The translations under genes and the position numbers were made by a program. A DNA stretch of 64,000 bases from Aphanothece sacrum FPU1 (lineage in GTDB: Bacteria > Cyanobacteriota > Cyanobacteriia > Cyanobacteriales > Microcystaceae): NCBI RefSeq assembly GCF_003864295.1, contig NZ_BDQK01000016.1, forward strand, positions 186,001 through 250,000. Direction: 5' to 3'. The notes beneath the pieces were generated by a model, which was not told the origin of the DNA, did not search any database, and was given only the letters and a program-made list of their open reading frames with translations. Shown piece by piece: positions 33,504-41,292 of the stretch. The number at the start of each line of letters is the position of its first letter. Positions within the stretch are counted from its first letter, which is position 1.

Positions 33504-34280
33504 ATGATTCAGGTAAATAAACCAGAAGAACGTCTCATTACTAATATAACAGGAGAACCATATCAACCAGCTAGAATTTATTATCAAGTGTCTAATAAAA
33601 AGACGGTTTTAGGAGTCTTTAAAAAACTCAAGTGTATGGATTATGATTCATCTAGAGATCGCTGGTATTGGTTATATACTGCAGAATCTCAAAAAATTAT
33701 ATTTGATGAATCTTATAATAAAATTCCTAAAGAAATGCAGCCCATAGCATTAGGTTATTTTATCTTTCGTAGTGACGAAGAAATGATTTTAGAAGTAAGA
33801 TCTTTTCAAAGAGTTATTGAAGCTATTAAATTTTTTAACAAACGAATTAATTGGCGAGCGGCTGAACCTATGAGACTTCGCCTAGTTAATAAGCTATTTA
33901 GTACACTTGAAGATGAAACTCCTACGCCACCTAAATCTTTTGATGAATTCTTTGATAATAAGAATGTTTTTATTCAAAGTATAGAAGCCTTAGAATTAGA
34001 ATTAATGGAAGTGGAAAGTAATTATGATAATGATGAAGATAAAGAGAAAGCTGTGATTGAATATATGGAGGAAAAATCTAAGTATCCTTTACCAGAAATT
34101 GAAGAAATTGGACTTAATATTCATGGTGATGGAATTAGTTTATTAGAAATGGCTTTAAAAATGAAGAATATTGAAGCCTTGGAACATTGGAAAGGAAATG
34201 CTAATTTTACTCAATATGATTTAATTCAACAGATGTTAGCTTCTATGCCTGATGATATCCCTAATTTAGAAGAACAATAA
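33504..34280 (+). CDS. Conserved hypothetical protein
   Basis: This 258-residue soluble protein is acidic and mostly helical in the C-terminal half. Visible blocks include RIYYQVSNKKTVLGVFKKLKCMDYD near the start, DRWYWLYTAESQKIIFDESY, and NIEALEHWKGNANFTQYDLIQQML near the end. I recognise no catalytic motif or family. It follows the pentapeptide protein by 20 bp with a GGAG site and is probably cotranscribed, so the two products may act together. Codon use looks like the neighbours'. Confidence 0.65.
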   Translation: MIQVNKPEERLITNITGEPYQPARIYYQVSNKKTVLGVFKKLKCMDYDSSRDRWYWLYTAESQKIIFDESYNKIPKEMQPIALGYFIFRSDEEMILEVRSFQRVIEAIKFFNKRINWRAAEPMRLRLVNKLFSTLEDETPTPPKSFDEFFDNKNVFIQSIEALELELMEVESNYDNDEDKEKAVIEYMEEKSKYPLPEIEEIGLNIHGDGISLLEMALKMKNIEALEHWKGNANFTQYDLIQQMLASMPDDIPNLEEQ

Positions 34281-34289
34281 GCACGGCCA

Positions 34290-34350
34290 GGACAGGTTTA
34301 TTTATTTGCTGAAAATCATCGAAGTTTTGTCAAAAAACCAGGTCGGGTTG
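34290..34350. repeat. Diverged GTAGGGGCGGG-type repeat
   Basis: GGACAGGTTTATTTATTTGC, an AT-rich centre and TTTTGTCAAAAAACCAGGTC align with the 60978-61039 copy of the family, with decayed ends. It lies between the hypothetical gene and copy B of the 163-bp repeat. Confidence 0.45.
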
Positions 34351-34374
34351 ATCTAGTTTTTTGGTGAGAATCAG

Positions 34375-34536
34375 GCCTCTCCCATACCTGTGGTGATAAG
34401 TAAAGCTTATAATTCGTAGGGTGGGTTAGACGCGGCTATAATTTTGATGAAAAACCCATAACTTTTAAGGCGCGTCGTAACCCACTATATTAAGTATTGT
34501 AGCTGATTATACATTTTATACCAAGATGTCGGGAGA
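34375..34536 (-). repeat. 163-bp dispersed repeat, copy B (inverted)
   Basis: Read on the minus strand this matches 26968-27130 along its whole length, with a small number of differences, including the inner inverted repeat (GGGTTACGACGC to CGTCTAACCC) and the CTCTCCC ends. It lies immediately upstream of cobB, ending 18 bp before its start codon, so it may carry or replace the cobB promoter. Confidence 0.8.
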
Positions 34537-34554
34537 TCCCGAAAGTAAAAAAAA

Positions 34555-36039
34555 ATGGGGGACATAAATAAAAAAGTGACCTTAATTATTGCAGGTGATC
34601 GCAGTGGTGTAGGGAAAACAACCATAACCTTGGCCCTGCTTTCGTTTTTAGTTCAAAAAGGATATAAAGTTCAATCTTTTAAAGTGGGGCCAGACTATAT
34701 TGACCCCATGTTTCATACTAAAATTACGGGTCGTCCCTGTCGTAATTTAGACCCAATTCTCACCGACCAAACCTATGTTAAATCCTGTTTTAACCAACAT
34801 AGTCAAGGAGTAGACTACGTCCTAATAGAAGGGGTTATGGGGCTATTTGATGGTGTTCCCTTTCAGAAAGCAGAAACTTGGCAAAATATTGAGTTAAACA
34901 GGGAAAAAGACCATTTATTTAATCATTATGCCAGTACAGCCCATATTGCCCGACTTTTAAATATACCCGTCGTTCTTGTCATTGATTGTAGTCGTTTATC
35001 CGGGTCAGTCGCCGCGATCGCCCAAGGTTATCGTTCTCTTGACCCTAATATTAATATTATTGGCGTAATTTTGAATCGTGTAGGTAGCGATCGCCATCTA
35101 GAATTACTCGAAAATGCTCTGACTCCTCTCAACCTTCCTATCCTGGGAAAGTTATATCGTCAAGATTCCCTGACAATTCCTGATAGACATCTCGGTCTAG
35201 TTCCTACCGATGAACTTCCAGAGTTTAAGCATCTAGTTAAAAAATTAGCTCACATCGCTCAAACTAGCTTTAACTGGGATCTCCTTTTTCCCCTCCTCAC
35301 ATCCCCACAATCCCCGTACGGGCGGGTTTTTGACAAAAATTTTGATGTTGTAACAAATATGTTAGATAAACGCGCCCCTACATCACACTGCCCAATAAAA
35401 ATAGCGATCGCCCGCGATCGCGCTTTTAACTTCTATTACCCAGATAATCTAGAAATTCTCGAAAAATTGGGAGCAGACTTACTACATTGGAGTCCCCTAG
35501 AAGATGAAAGTTTACCCTTCAGAAGCAGTGGACTCTATTTAGGAGGGGGTTTTCCCGAAGTCTTCGCCCAAGAATTATCAGCTAATAAACAAGCTATCAA
35601 AGTCGTTCAAACCGCTATTAGGCAAGGAATGCCTACCTATGCCGAATGTGGGGGATTAATGTATTTATGTCAGGAAATCATCAATTTTCAGGGAGAAACC
35701 TGGCCAATGGTAGGGATATTACCAACAACAGCCAAAATGGGCAACCGTCTGACTTTGGGTTATCGTCAAGCGATCGCCACTGATAATAGTCTTCTGTTAA
35801 CATCAGGTGATACTCTGTGGGGTCATGAATTTCATCGTTCCGAGTTGACCATTAACTCTCCTAAACCCCTGTTTAAGTTACATAGCTGGCATTCTCAAAG
35901 TCCTTCTCATGCTGAGGGATGGCAACTATACAATGTTCACGCATCCTATCTACACTTACATTTTGGAGGATGTCCGACTATTGCTACAAAATTTTTTCGT
36001 CATTGCCTTGATTTTTCTGAGTCAGTTGAGTTAAGCTAA
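34555..36039 (+). CDS. cobB: Cobyrinate a,c-diamide synthase (CobB/CbiA) with in-frame repeat insertion
   Basis: This 494-residue enzyme amidates the a and c side chains of cobyrinate in B12 synthesis. Domain one is a dethiobiotin-synthetase-like ATPase (Walker A GDRSGVGKT, residues 14-22; FKVGPDYIDPMFH). Domain two is a class I glutaminase with nucleophile Cys365 in YAECGGLMYLCQE and a C-terminal histidine in VHASYLHLHFGG. Residues about 254-276, in the linker before CPIKIAIARDRAFNFYYPDNLE, are encoded by a 66-bp palindromic repeat (35316-35381) in frame. The gene appears otherwise intact. It starts 18 bp after a 163-bp repeat. Confidence 0.93.
   Translation: MGDINKKVTLIIAGDRSGVGKTTITLALLSFLVQKGYKVQSFKVGPDYIDPMFHTKITGRPCRNLDPILTDQTYVKSCFNQHSQGVDYVLIEGVMGLFDGVPFQKAETWQNIELNREKDHLFNHYASTAHIARLLNIPVVLVIDCSRLSGSVAAIAQGYRSLDPNINIIGVILNRVGSDRHLELLENALTPLNLPILGKLYRQDSLTIPDRHLGLVPTDELPEFKHLVKKLAHIAQTSFNWDLLFPLLTSPQSPYGRVFDKNFDVVTNMLDKRAPTSHCPIKIAIARDRAFNFYYPDNLEILEKLGADLLHWSPLEDESLPFRSSGLYLGGGFPEVFAQELSANKQAIKVVQTAIRQGMPTYAECGGLMYLCQEIINFQGETWPMVGILPTTAKMGNRLTLGYRQAIATDNSLLLTSGDTLWGHEFHRSELTINSPKPLFKLHSWHSQSPSHAEGWQLYNVHASYLHLHFGGCPTIATKFFRHCLDFSESVELS
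35316..35381. repeat. GTAGGGGCGGG-type repeat inserted in frame in cobB
   Basis: GTACGGGCGGGTTTTT at the left and AAACGCGCCCCTAC at the right enclose an AT-rich centre, the same design as the 65-bp element at 620-684. At 66 bp it adds exactly 22 codons with no stop. It lies in the linker between the ATPase and glutaminase domains, a position likely to tolerate extra residues. Confidence 0.8.
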
Positions 36040-36073
36040 ATGGAGTTGTTTAGAGATTAACCGTTTAGGTAAT

Positions 36074-36163
36074 AAGGAGGTGATGCCCATGATAGATAGT
36101 AGTGATAAAAACATGGGTCTCCTGATTGAAGTTAGCCGGCTGTGTGCCGGAGCCGTTCTCTAG
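36074..36163 (+). CDS. Short ORF with a perfect Shine-Dalgarno
   Basis: The 11-base AAGGAGGTGAT (36074-36084) is fully complementary to the 3' end of 16S rRNA. The ATG at 36089-36091 sits 8 bases past the GGAGG core, an optimal spacing. The frame encodes 24 residues (starting MIDSSDKNMG, ending LCAGAVL) and stops at TAG 36161-36163. The coding sequence overlaps the first strand of a long RNA stem and a whole hairpin of the structured region described next. Translation looks likely, but I recognise no family; it may be a leader peptide or part of a dual-function RNA. Confidence 0.5.
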   Translation, partial: KEVMPMIDSSDKNMGLLIEVSRLCAGAVL

Positions 36164-36300
36164 AAGTTTGATCCCCTTGGATAAAACTTGCGCTGGAGTT
36201 CCTTCCGGCAGTTAGGTTTCAATCAGAAGGCCCGTCAATATTTGCCCCCTAACCCCCACTTGATGACTGAGTTCAGCAAAAAGGTTTAGGGGGTATTGTT
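36086..36300 (+). ncRNA. Putative structured RNA, unassigned
   Basis: A 16-base strand at 36115-36130 (GGGTCTCCTGATTGAA) pairs with 36218-36233 at 15 of 16 positions. Three hairpins lie inside: CCGGC/GCCGG (36136-36150, 5-base loop), AAGTTTGATCC/GGATAAAACTT (36164-36189, 4-base loop) and CTGGA/TCCGG (36193-36208). A further hairpin with CCCATG/CATGGG arms (36086-36117) encloses the short ORF start. A CCCCCTAA...TTTAGGGGG hairpin (about 36245-36294) followed by a T-rich run could end the transcript. It does not match RNase P, tmRNA, SRP or 6S RNA signatures that I know. No gene follows on this strand for 2.8 kb. Confidence 0.5.
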
Positions 36301-36344
36301 ATTATTGATAATTGATAATTGGTAAGTAAGTGGACTAAATTAAT

Positions 36345-36529
36345 GGCGTTGCATCACTGCGGGATGATTTATAGCAACCGCCAAGGCGGTTGCTATATTT
36401 GAAAGAGAAAAAGCTTTCTACAATAATTAGGGGTTAAAGCTTGTTATTTGATTATTTGGCGATCGCCGCTAAAATTAGAAACTTTAAAAATTAGGAAAAA
36501 ATCAAATCATCCCGCAGTGATGCAACGCC
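36345..36529. mobile_element. MITE, copy 1, with nested palindrome
   Basis: This 185-bp element has perfect 26-bp terminal inverted repeats beginning GGCGTTGCATCACTGC. It has no open frame, so it is non-autonomous. The right half (GCGATCGCCGCTAAAATTAG to the end) is almost the same as in the copy at 50357-50479. The left part carries an extra palindrome (36372-36397, arms ATAGCAACCGCC around AA) and unrelated sequence, suggesting a nested insertion. No target duplication is evident. The remaining bases to 36560 show nothing else. Confidence 0.8.
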
Positions 36530-36559
36530 GAAATGTCTATTTTTCATTGCCCGACAAAA

Positions 36560-36584
36560 AGCCCTGCTAATTAATAACAGGGCT
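36560..36584 (-). terminator. Intrinsic terminator of the porin gene
   Basis: On the minus strand the hairpin AGCCCTG...CAGGGCT is followed by TTTTGTC. It begins 50 bp past the porin stop codon. GC-rich stem plus T-run is the classical form. Confidence 0.8.
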
Positions 36585-36633
36585 AAATCAGAGGTTAGAT
36601 TAGGTCAGGATTAAACGAGAAATCTCTCTACTC

Positions 36634-38676
36634 TTAGAAGGAGAAAGTACCCCGTACCGTTCCGAGAATTTCACTGTCTGACCCTTGTAAGTTTACAAAT
36701 TGGTCAGGTTTGGAAATCCAAACTACACCAGGAGTGATAGAAATATTGTCTGTCACTTGGTAACGATAGAACATTTCCACCGTAACCGGGTTTTGGCTAG
36801 TAAAATGGGTGAATTGAGTAGTTGTAGGACGACGACCATCACCAAGGTAAGGTTGAACCCCAGCAAAGATACCTAACAGGTTTCCTTCTTTGAACAAGTC
36901 GGGGAAGGCAAGACCGCCACCACCAGTCCAGATTTCACCACTTAATCCACGACCGATAAAGCGGACGTTGTGGTAAGAACCAAAGGCACTGAAGTTAACC
37001 CAATCCGCAATTTTCCAAGTTAACGCACCACCATAACTGTTGGTAACTTTACCGCCGATGTCAAAGGGGTTGACTTCTAAACCACCTTGTAAACCACCAG
37101 GCGCACCTTGACCACGCGCGTTTCGGCCATTAGTGTTATATTCTTGGGTCGGGGTTCCAGGAGCTCCGACAGAACCACCCGCAAACGCATTGTTCAACTG
37201 AGAACGGGAGAAGTTAGCAAAGGAAGTACCTACACTTCCAGGACCGGTAGGCGCGCCTTCGCCGAAGATGGGACTATCTGGTTTGTGGTAAGCGTTGACG
37301 TAAGTAAAAGCAACGTTAACAGTGTTAAACAGATTGGTATTGAACTGGGCTAGTACGCCATAGTTACCATTGAATAAGCCGTTACCGCCATCACTTTCTT
37401 CATATTGTCTTCCAGTGGCGGGGTTGATAGCATTACCTGTTTGACAGCCACGAATACTACCATTAACGTTTTCACCACTACCATTTAGACAAGGATCATT
37501 GGCAGTTCCCGCTAAGTAACCAAAGCTAATGGATGAGGGCCCGAGTATGCTTTGTAGGAAACCCAATTGAAAACTTCCACCAGCACCAGCACCACCACCA
37601 ATCCGGTAGATGGGGTTACGTTGTGCGAAAGTACCAAGAGAACCTTTACCACCGTCAAAGTCTTCAAAGTAAGGGTTGAGGGTAGGAACGAAGTCATACC
37701 ATTTACCACCCCAAGCAGCTACATAGGTATCTAGCTTAAAGTTGTCATAGATCCGGATTGGTGCATAGTAACCAACCCAGTCAATAACCACATCGTTATC
37801 TGACTCATTCCGACGGGGCCCAATATTAAAGGTTTGGGTAGCCGTGGGGTTAACCAGGGTATTTTCAGCGAAAGCAATCCCGATAGGTTGTCCCGTGTTG
37901 GGGTTGATTACCTCTAGGTTTGGTTTGGTCAGTGTAAAGCGATCTTGACCTTGACCTGTACTAGCTGTTAAACGGGTGACTAACAAGTCTTCCCCGCTAA
38001 AGCTGGTGTTGAAGCTTAAACGAACCCGATCTTGTAAAACGGCTTGGTTATCTTCAGAAGAACGGCTACCACCAGAAGCAGTAGCAGCAAAAATTACTTC
38101 CCCAACTAATTTGGTAGTGGTAGAAAATTGATGATCTTCTAAGAAGGCAACCCGACCTTCTAAGTTATCTACCCTTGCGCCTAAAGCCGCTAATTCAGCC
38201 TCAAACTCCTGCATCAGACGTTTGAGTTTTTCAATATCTTCCCGTAATACGGCTACATTCTCTTGAATTAAACGCTCCATCGTATTCAAACAAGCGTTTA
38301 AACCAGCCGCAAATTCCCAACGAGAAGTAGCGCGGTTGCCTCGGAATGTCCGGTCAGGATAACCGACAATACAACCATAACGTTCAACCAAACTCCGCAA
38401 CGCTTCATAAGCCCAGTCAGTAGGAGATACGTCCCGTAATTCACTGACACTGGTTACTTGGTCGTTGGAGTTGGTTACGCCTTCTTCACCGTAATTTTCC
38501 AGTTGATTGATTAATTGATCGTCTTTGAGTTGAGCAATTTCAAACCCGGCGGTTGCCTTTTCGGGGGTTTGAGCTTGTGTTTTGCTCTCTACTGCGGTTG
38601 CCGCAGATGAGATAGTTAGAGCAACTCCTAAGAACGCTGGAGTGACCAGCAATGATTTCCATAATAATTTTAGCAT
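36634..38676 (-). CDS. SLH-domain outer-membrane porin (OprB/Som type)
   Basis: This ~680-residue cyanobacterial outer-membrane channel has a signal peptide (LVTPAFLGVALTISSAATAVES). An SLH domain with VSPTDWAYEALRSLVERYGCIVGYPDRTFRGNRATSRWEFAAGLNACL anchors it to peptidoglycan-linked polymer, and a coiled coil follows (RLIQENVAVLREDIEKLKRL). The rest is an OprB-type beta-barrel ending with a C-terminal phenylalanine (VRGTFSF), the usual outer-membrane insertion signal. The frame extends to 38745, but the ATG at 38676 with GAGGAAAA upstream starts the signal peptide properly. It ends at a clear terminator. Members carry inorganic ions. Confidence 0.92.
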   Translation of the reverse strand: MLKLLWKSLLVTPAFLGVALTISSAATAVESKTQAQTPEKATAGFEIAQLKDDQLINQLENYGEEGVTNSNDQVTSVSELRDVSPTDWAYEALRSLVERYGCIVGYPDRTFRGNRATSRWEFAAGLNACLNTMERLIQENVAVLREDIEKLKRLMQEFEAELAALGARVDNLEGRVAFLEDHQFSTTTKLVGEVIFAATASGGSRSSEDNQAVLQDRVRLSFNTSFSGEDLLVTRLTASTGQGQDRFTLTKPNLEVINPNTGQPIGIAFAENTLVNPTATQTFNIGPRRNESDNDVVIDWVGYYAPIRIYDNFKLDTYVAAWGGKWYDFVPTLNPYFEDFDGGKGSLGTFAQRNPIYRIGGGAGAGGSFQLGFLQSILGPSSISFGYLAGTANDPCLNGSGENVNGSIRGCQTGNAINPATGRQYEESDGGNGLFNGNYGVLAQFNTNLFNTVNVAFTYVNAYHKPDSPIFGEGAPTGPGSVGTSFANFSRSQLNNAFAGGSVGAPGTPTQEYNTNGRNARGQGAPGGLQGGLEVNPFDIGGKVTNSYGGALTWKIADWVNFSAFGSYHNVRFIGRGLSGEIWTGGGGLAFPDLFKEGNLLGIFAGVQPYLGDGRRPTTTQFTHFTSQNPVTVEMFYRYQVTDNISITPGVVWISKPDQFVNLQGSDSEILGTVRGTFSF

Positions 38677-39107
38677 TTTCAGCTTTTCCTCACACCTTAG
38701 ATTGACTACAAAATTTATAGTCTTACTTATCTCAATATTATACACAGCTTTTTTAAATCGTCACGGGGATGATTTATTTTTTTTTGTAGGTTGACTTTAG
38801 GCTCTCTAACTGCCTTAAATATGGACAAGTAAGACTTTTAACTTGGATTTAATCGATTGAGTTTAGCTGTGTACAGTATCGATAACTCTAGAATGACTCA
38901 ATTATAGGGGATCTGACATTAAATTTTTATAAAGAGATATAGTTCATCAAAACCATACGTAAATATAAGTAGTATAAGCAGTAGTAAAAAATAATAATCT
39001 TAAGTGATACTGCGGATGACAGTTTGGGAATACTCATCGTACCATAGTTTAAAAGCTAAATATTTTTTTAACTTTTTTGTTTTCTATCTTCTTCTCACAC
39101 TAAAAAT
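38677..39107. other. Divergent promoter region of the porin gene and the acyl-ligase cluster
   Basis: About 430 bp separate the porin start (minus) and the fatty acyl-AMP ligase start (plus). It must hold both promoters. The sequence is AT-rich, with a T-tract at 38769-38785 and no repeat of the families seen elsewhere. I find no clear operator or riboswitch motif and no open frame of note. Confidence 0.5.
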
Positions 39108-41270
39108 ATGGAATTACAATCTCTTGAGCTTGCTGCTCATAAGTCTGATTTGAGCAGCAATCACGGGCTATTTTGCCTTGAAAAGAATCAGGGTAGTAAT
39201 GATGATCTTTGTTTTAATAGTTTAGGGGAAGTTCTTGCTTATTGGGCTAAGGTAAAACCTGATGGTAAGGCATACACTATGCTGAATGCCAACGGTTTAG
39301 AAGATAGTTGCATTACCTATGGAGAGTTACATTCTCAAGCTCTTAATGTAGCCCGATGCCTATTATCTCAAGGACTGCGATCGCGTAATGTCGTTCTTCT
39401 TTATCCACCTGGGATTGAATTCATTGTGGGATTCTTTGGTTGTCTGTATGCGGGTGTTGTGCCTGCACCTATCCATACACCAAAACGTAATCGTTCCAAC
39501 CAAAAGATTGCCAATCTTGTTCTGTGTGCTAATGCAGCAGCCATCTTGCTTCCTGAAGCTCAAAAGCAAGAATTTCGTAATATTTTGATGAAAGAAGAAA
39601 ATTGGCCTAAGGATCTGATGTATGTTTCAACAGATGCGATCAGTGAATTACCGACTTATGGAGAGGGTCAACTCCCAAAAATTGATGGTTCGATGCTTGC
39701 CTTCTTGCAGTTTACCTCTGGTTCTACCTCATTACCGAAAGGTGTGATGATTAGCCATCAAAATTGTCTCAATAATATTGAGATGATTGTCTCAATGAGT
39801 CAGATAACATCTTCTTGCACGACGGTATCTTGGCTTCCCCATCATCACGATCTAGGATTAGTCGCCCATTTATTACACAGTATCTACAGTGGGGGACACT
39901 GTGTAATACTTGCACCAACTACTTTTGTCTCCCAACCCATCCAGTGGTTACGGGCCATCACTAAATACCGTGCCGAATATACGGGGGGTCCCAACTTTGC
40001 CTATCAACTATGTATTGATAAGATTCCTACTACGGAGCAGCAAAACCTCGATCTATCTTCCTTACGCATGGTAATTAATGCTGCAGAACCAGTCAATCCA
40101 CAAACCCTATGGGATTTCAGTCAAAAGTTTGCCAAGAATGGATTTAAATCCCAGATGTTCCTTCCTGCTTATGGTATGGCTGAAGCGACAGTCTTCATAT
40201 CTTCTGGATTTGTAGATGGAGAGCCAGTTTTTAAGACGGTTGACTGGACAAAATTAAGTACAGATAATATAGCTAGTGATCCCATCAATGGAGCCAAAGA
40301 AAAGGTTTTTATCGGTTGTGGTCACGCTTGGCTGGATCAAGAGGTTCATATTTTCAATCCTGATCTTAGTTATAAAGTGCCGCCTAATCATATCGGCGAG
40401 ATTTGGGTAACAGGTTCTAATGTGATGTCTGGTTATTACAACAATTCAGAAGCTACTGCCAAGACTCTTGTTTCTGTGGAAGGGGATCACCGACTTTACT
40501 TGCGTACTGGTGATCTGGGCTTTATGGATGACAAAGGCGAACTTTACATCACTGGCCGACTCAAAGATATGATGATCATCAACGGGGTAAATTATTACCC
40601 TCAAGACATTGAACTGTGTGTCGAACAAGCACATCGTGACATTCGCTCCAGTGGTGTCATTGCTTTTAGTGTGTCAGGTGCCACAGGTGAGGAATTAGTG
40701 ATTGTTGCTGAGTTGAACAAAGCGGGCATAACTAAGATGAAGCAATCTGGTTATTTAGAAGAATTAGTTGAAGCTATTAGTTCAAAGGTTGGGGAACAAT
40801 TTGAACTCTCTTTAAATCAACTTATTTTCTTAAAAATTGGGCGTATACCTAAAACATCTAGTGGCAAACTTCGGAGACAGCAATGCAAACAAGAGTGTTT
40901 ACAAGGCATTCCTGATGCACTAGCAACATGGACTCAATATGACTCCACAAATCAATCTCAAGAGGCAGTTGATACCGAAAACCTAGAAAAGACATTTCAA
41001 GAGATCATGTCTATGGGTTTTACCCATTTAAAAGTTTTTACCAATCTGATCAAGATATTGACCAATGAATATGAGGTAAAAATGGTTGATTTTGATCTTG
41101 AAAAATCCATGCTTGTTTATGGAATTGAATCTTCCCAACTGATGGAAATTCGTTGCCAACTAGAAAAGCAACTAGAATGTCCTATTCCGGTTGAAGTATT
41201 TTCTCAAGAAAATAATGTGAAAGGTCTGCTTAATGACATTGTTTGTGCCATGTTTAATCACAATAATTAA
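39108..41270 (+). CDS. Fatty acyl-AMP ligase fused to an acyl carrier protein
   Basis: This 720-residue two-domain enzyme starts with an adenylation domain (residues about 25-600). It has FTSGSTSLPKG (202-212), SWLPHHHDLGLVAHLL, YGMAEATVFIS, LYLRTGDLGFM and the catalytic lysine Lys587 in KTSSGKLRRQQ; the N-terminal GIEFIVGFFGCLYAGVVPAP is typical of fatty acyl-AMP ligases rather than acyl-CoA synthetases. The C-terminal ACP (about 630-716) carries the phosphopantetheine serine Ser675 in YGIESSQLMEI. It should activate a free fatty acid with ATP and load it on its own or the next ACP. It is the first gene of the cluster, 22 bp before the reductase gene. Confidence 0.93.
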   Translation: MELQSLELAAHKSDLSSNHGLFCLEKNQGSNDDLCFNSLGEVLAYWAKVKPDGKAYTMLNANGLEDSCITYGELHSQALNVARCLLSQGLRSRNVVLLYPPGIEFIVGFFGCLYAGVVPAPIHTPKRNRSNQKIANLVLCANAAAILLPEAQKQEFRNILMKEENWPKDLMYVSTDAISELPTYGEGQLPKIDGSMLAFLQFTSGSTSLPKGVMISHQNCLNNIEMIVSMSQITSSCTTVSWLPHHHDLGLVAHLLHSIYSGGHCVILAPTTFVSQPIQWLRAITKYRAEYTGGPNFAYQLCIDKIPTTEQQNLDLSSLRMVINAAEPVNPQTLWDFSQKFAKNGFKSQMFLPAYGMAEATVFISSGFVDGEPVFKTVDWTKLSTDNIASDPINGAKEKVFIGCGHAWLDQEVHIFNPDLSYKVPPNHIGEIWVTGSNVMSGYYNNSEATAKTLVSVEGDHRLYLRTGDLGFMDDKGELYITGRLKDMMIINGVNYYPQDIELCVEQAHRDIRSSGVIAFSVSGATGEELVIVAELNKAGITKMKQSGYLEELVEAISSKVGEQFELSLNQLIFLKIGRIPKTSSGKLRRQQCKQECLQGIPDALATWTQYDSTNQSQEAVDTENLEKTFQEIMSMGFTHLKVFTNLIKILTNEYEVKMVDFDLEKSMLVYGIESSQLMEIRCQLEKQLECPIPVEVFSQENNVKGLLNDIVCAMFNHNN

Positions 41271-41292
41271 TCAATTTCAAGGAAACATTAAT

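Noticed and set aside
36115-36233. Assignment of the structured RNA to 6S RNA or a cobalamin riboswitch
   Set aside because: The fold is a multi-branched junction rather than a single rod with a bulge, and none of the conserved B12 riboswitch boxes is visible; it also lies after cobB, not before it.
37108-37353. Open frame opposite the porin gene
   Set aside because: It lies entirely within the well-supported porin and has a Ser/Arg/Thr-rich shadow composition.
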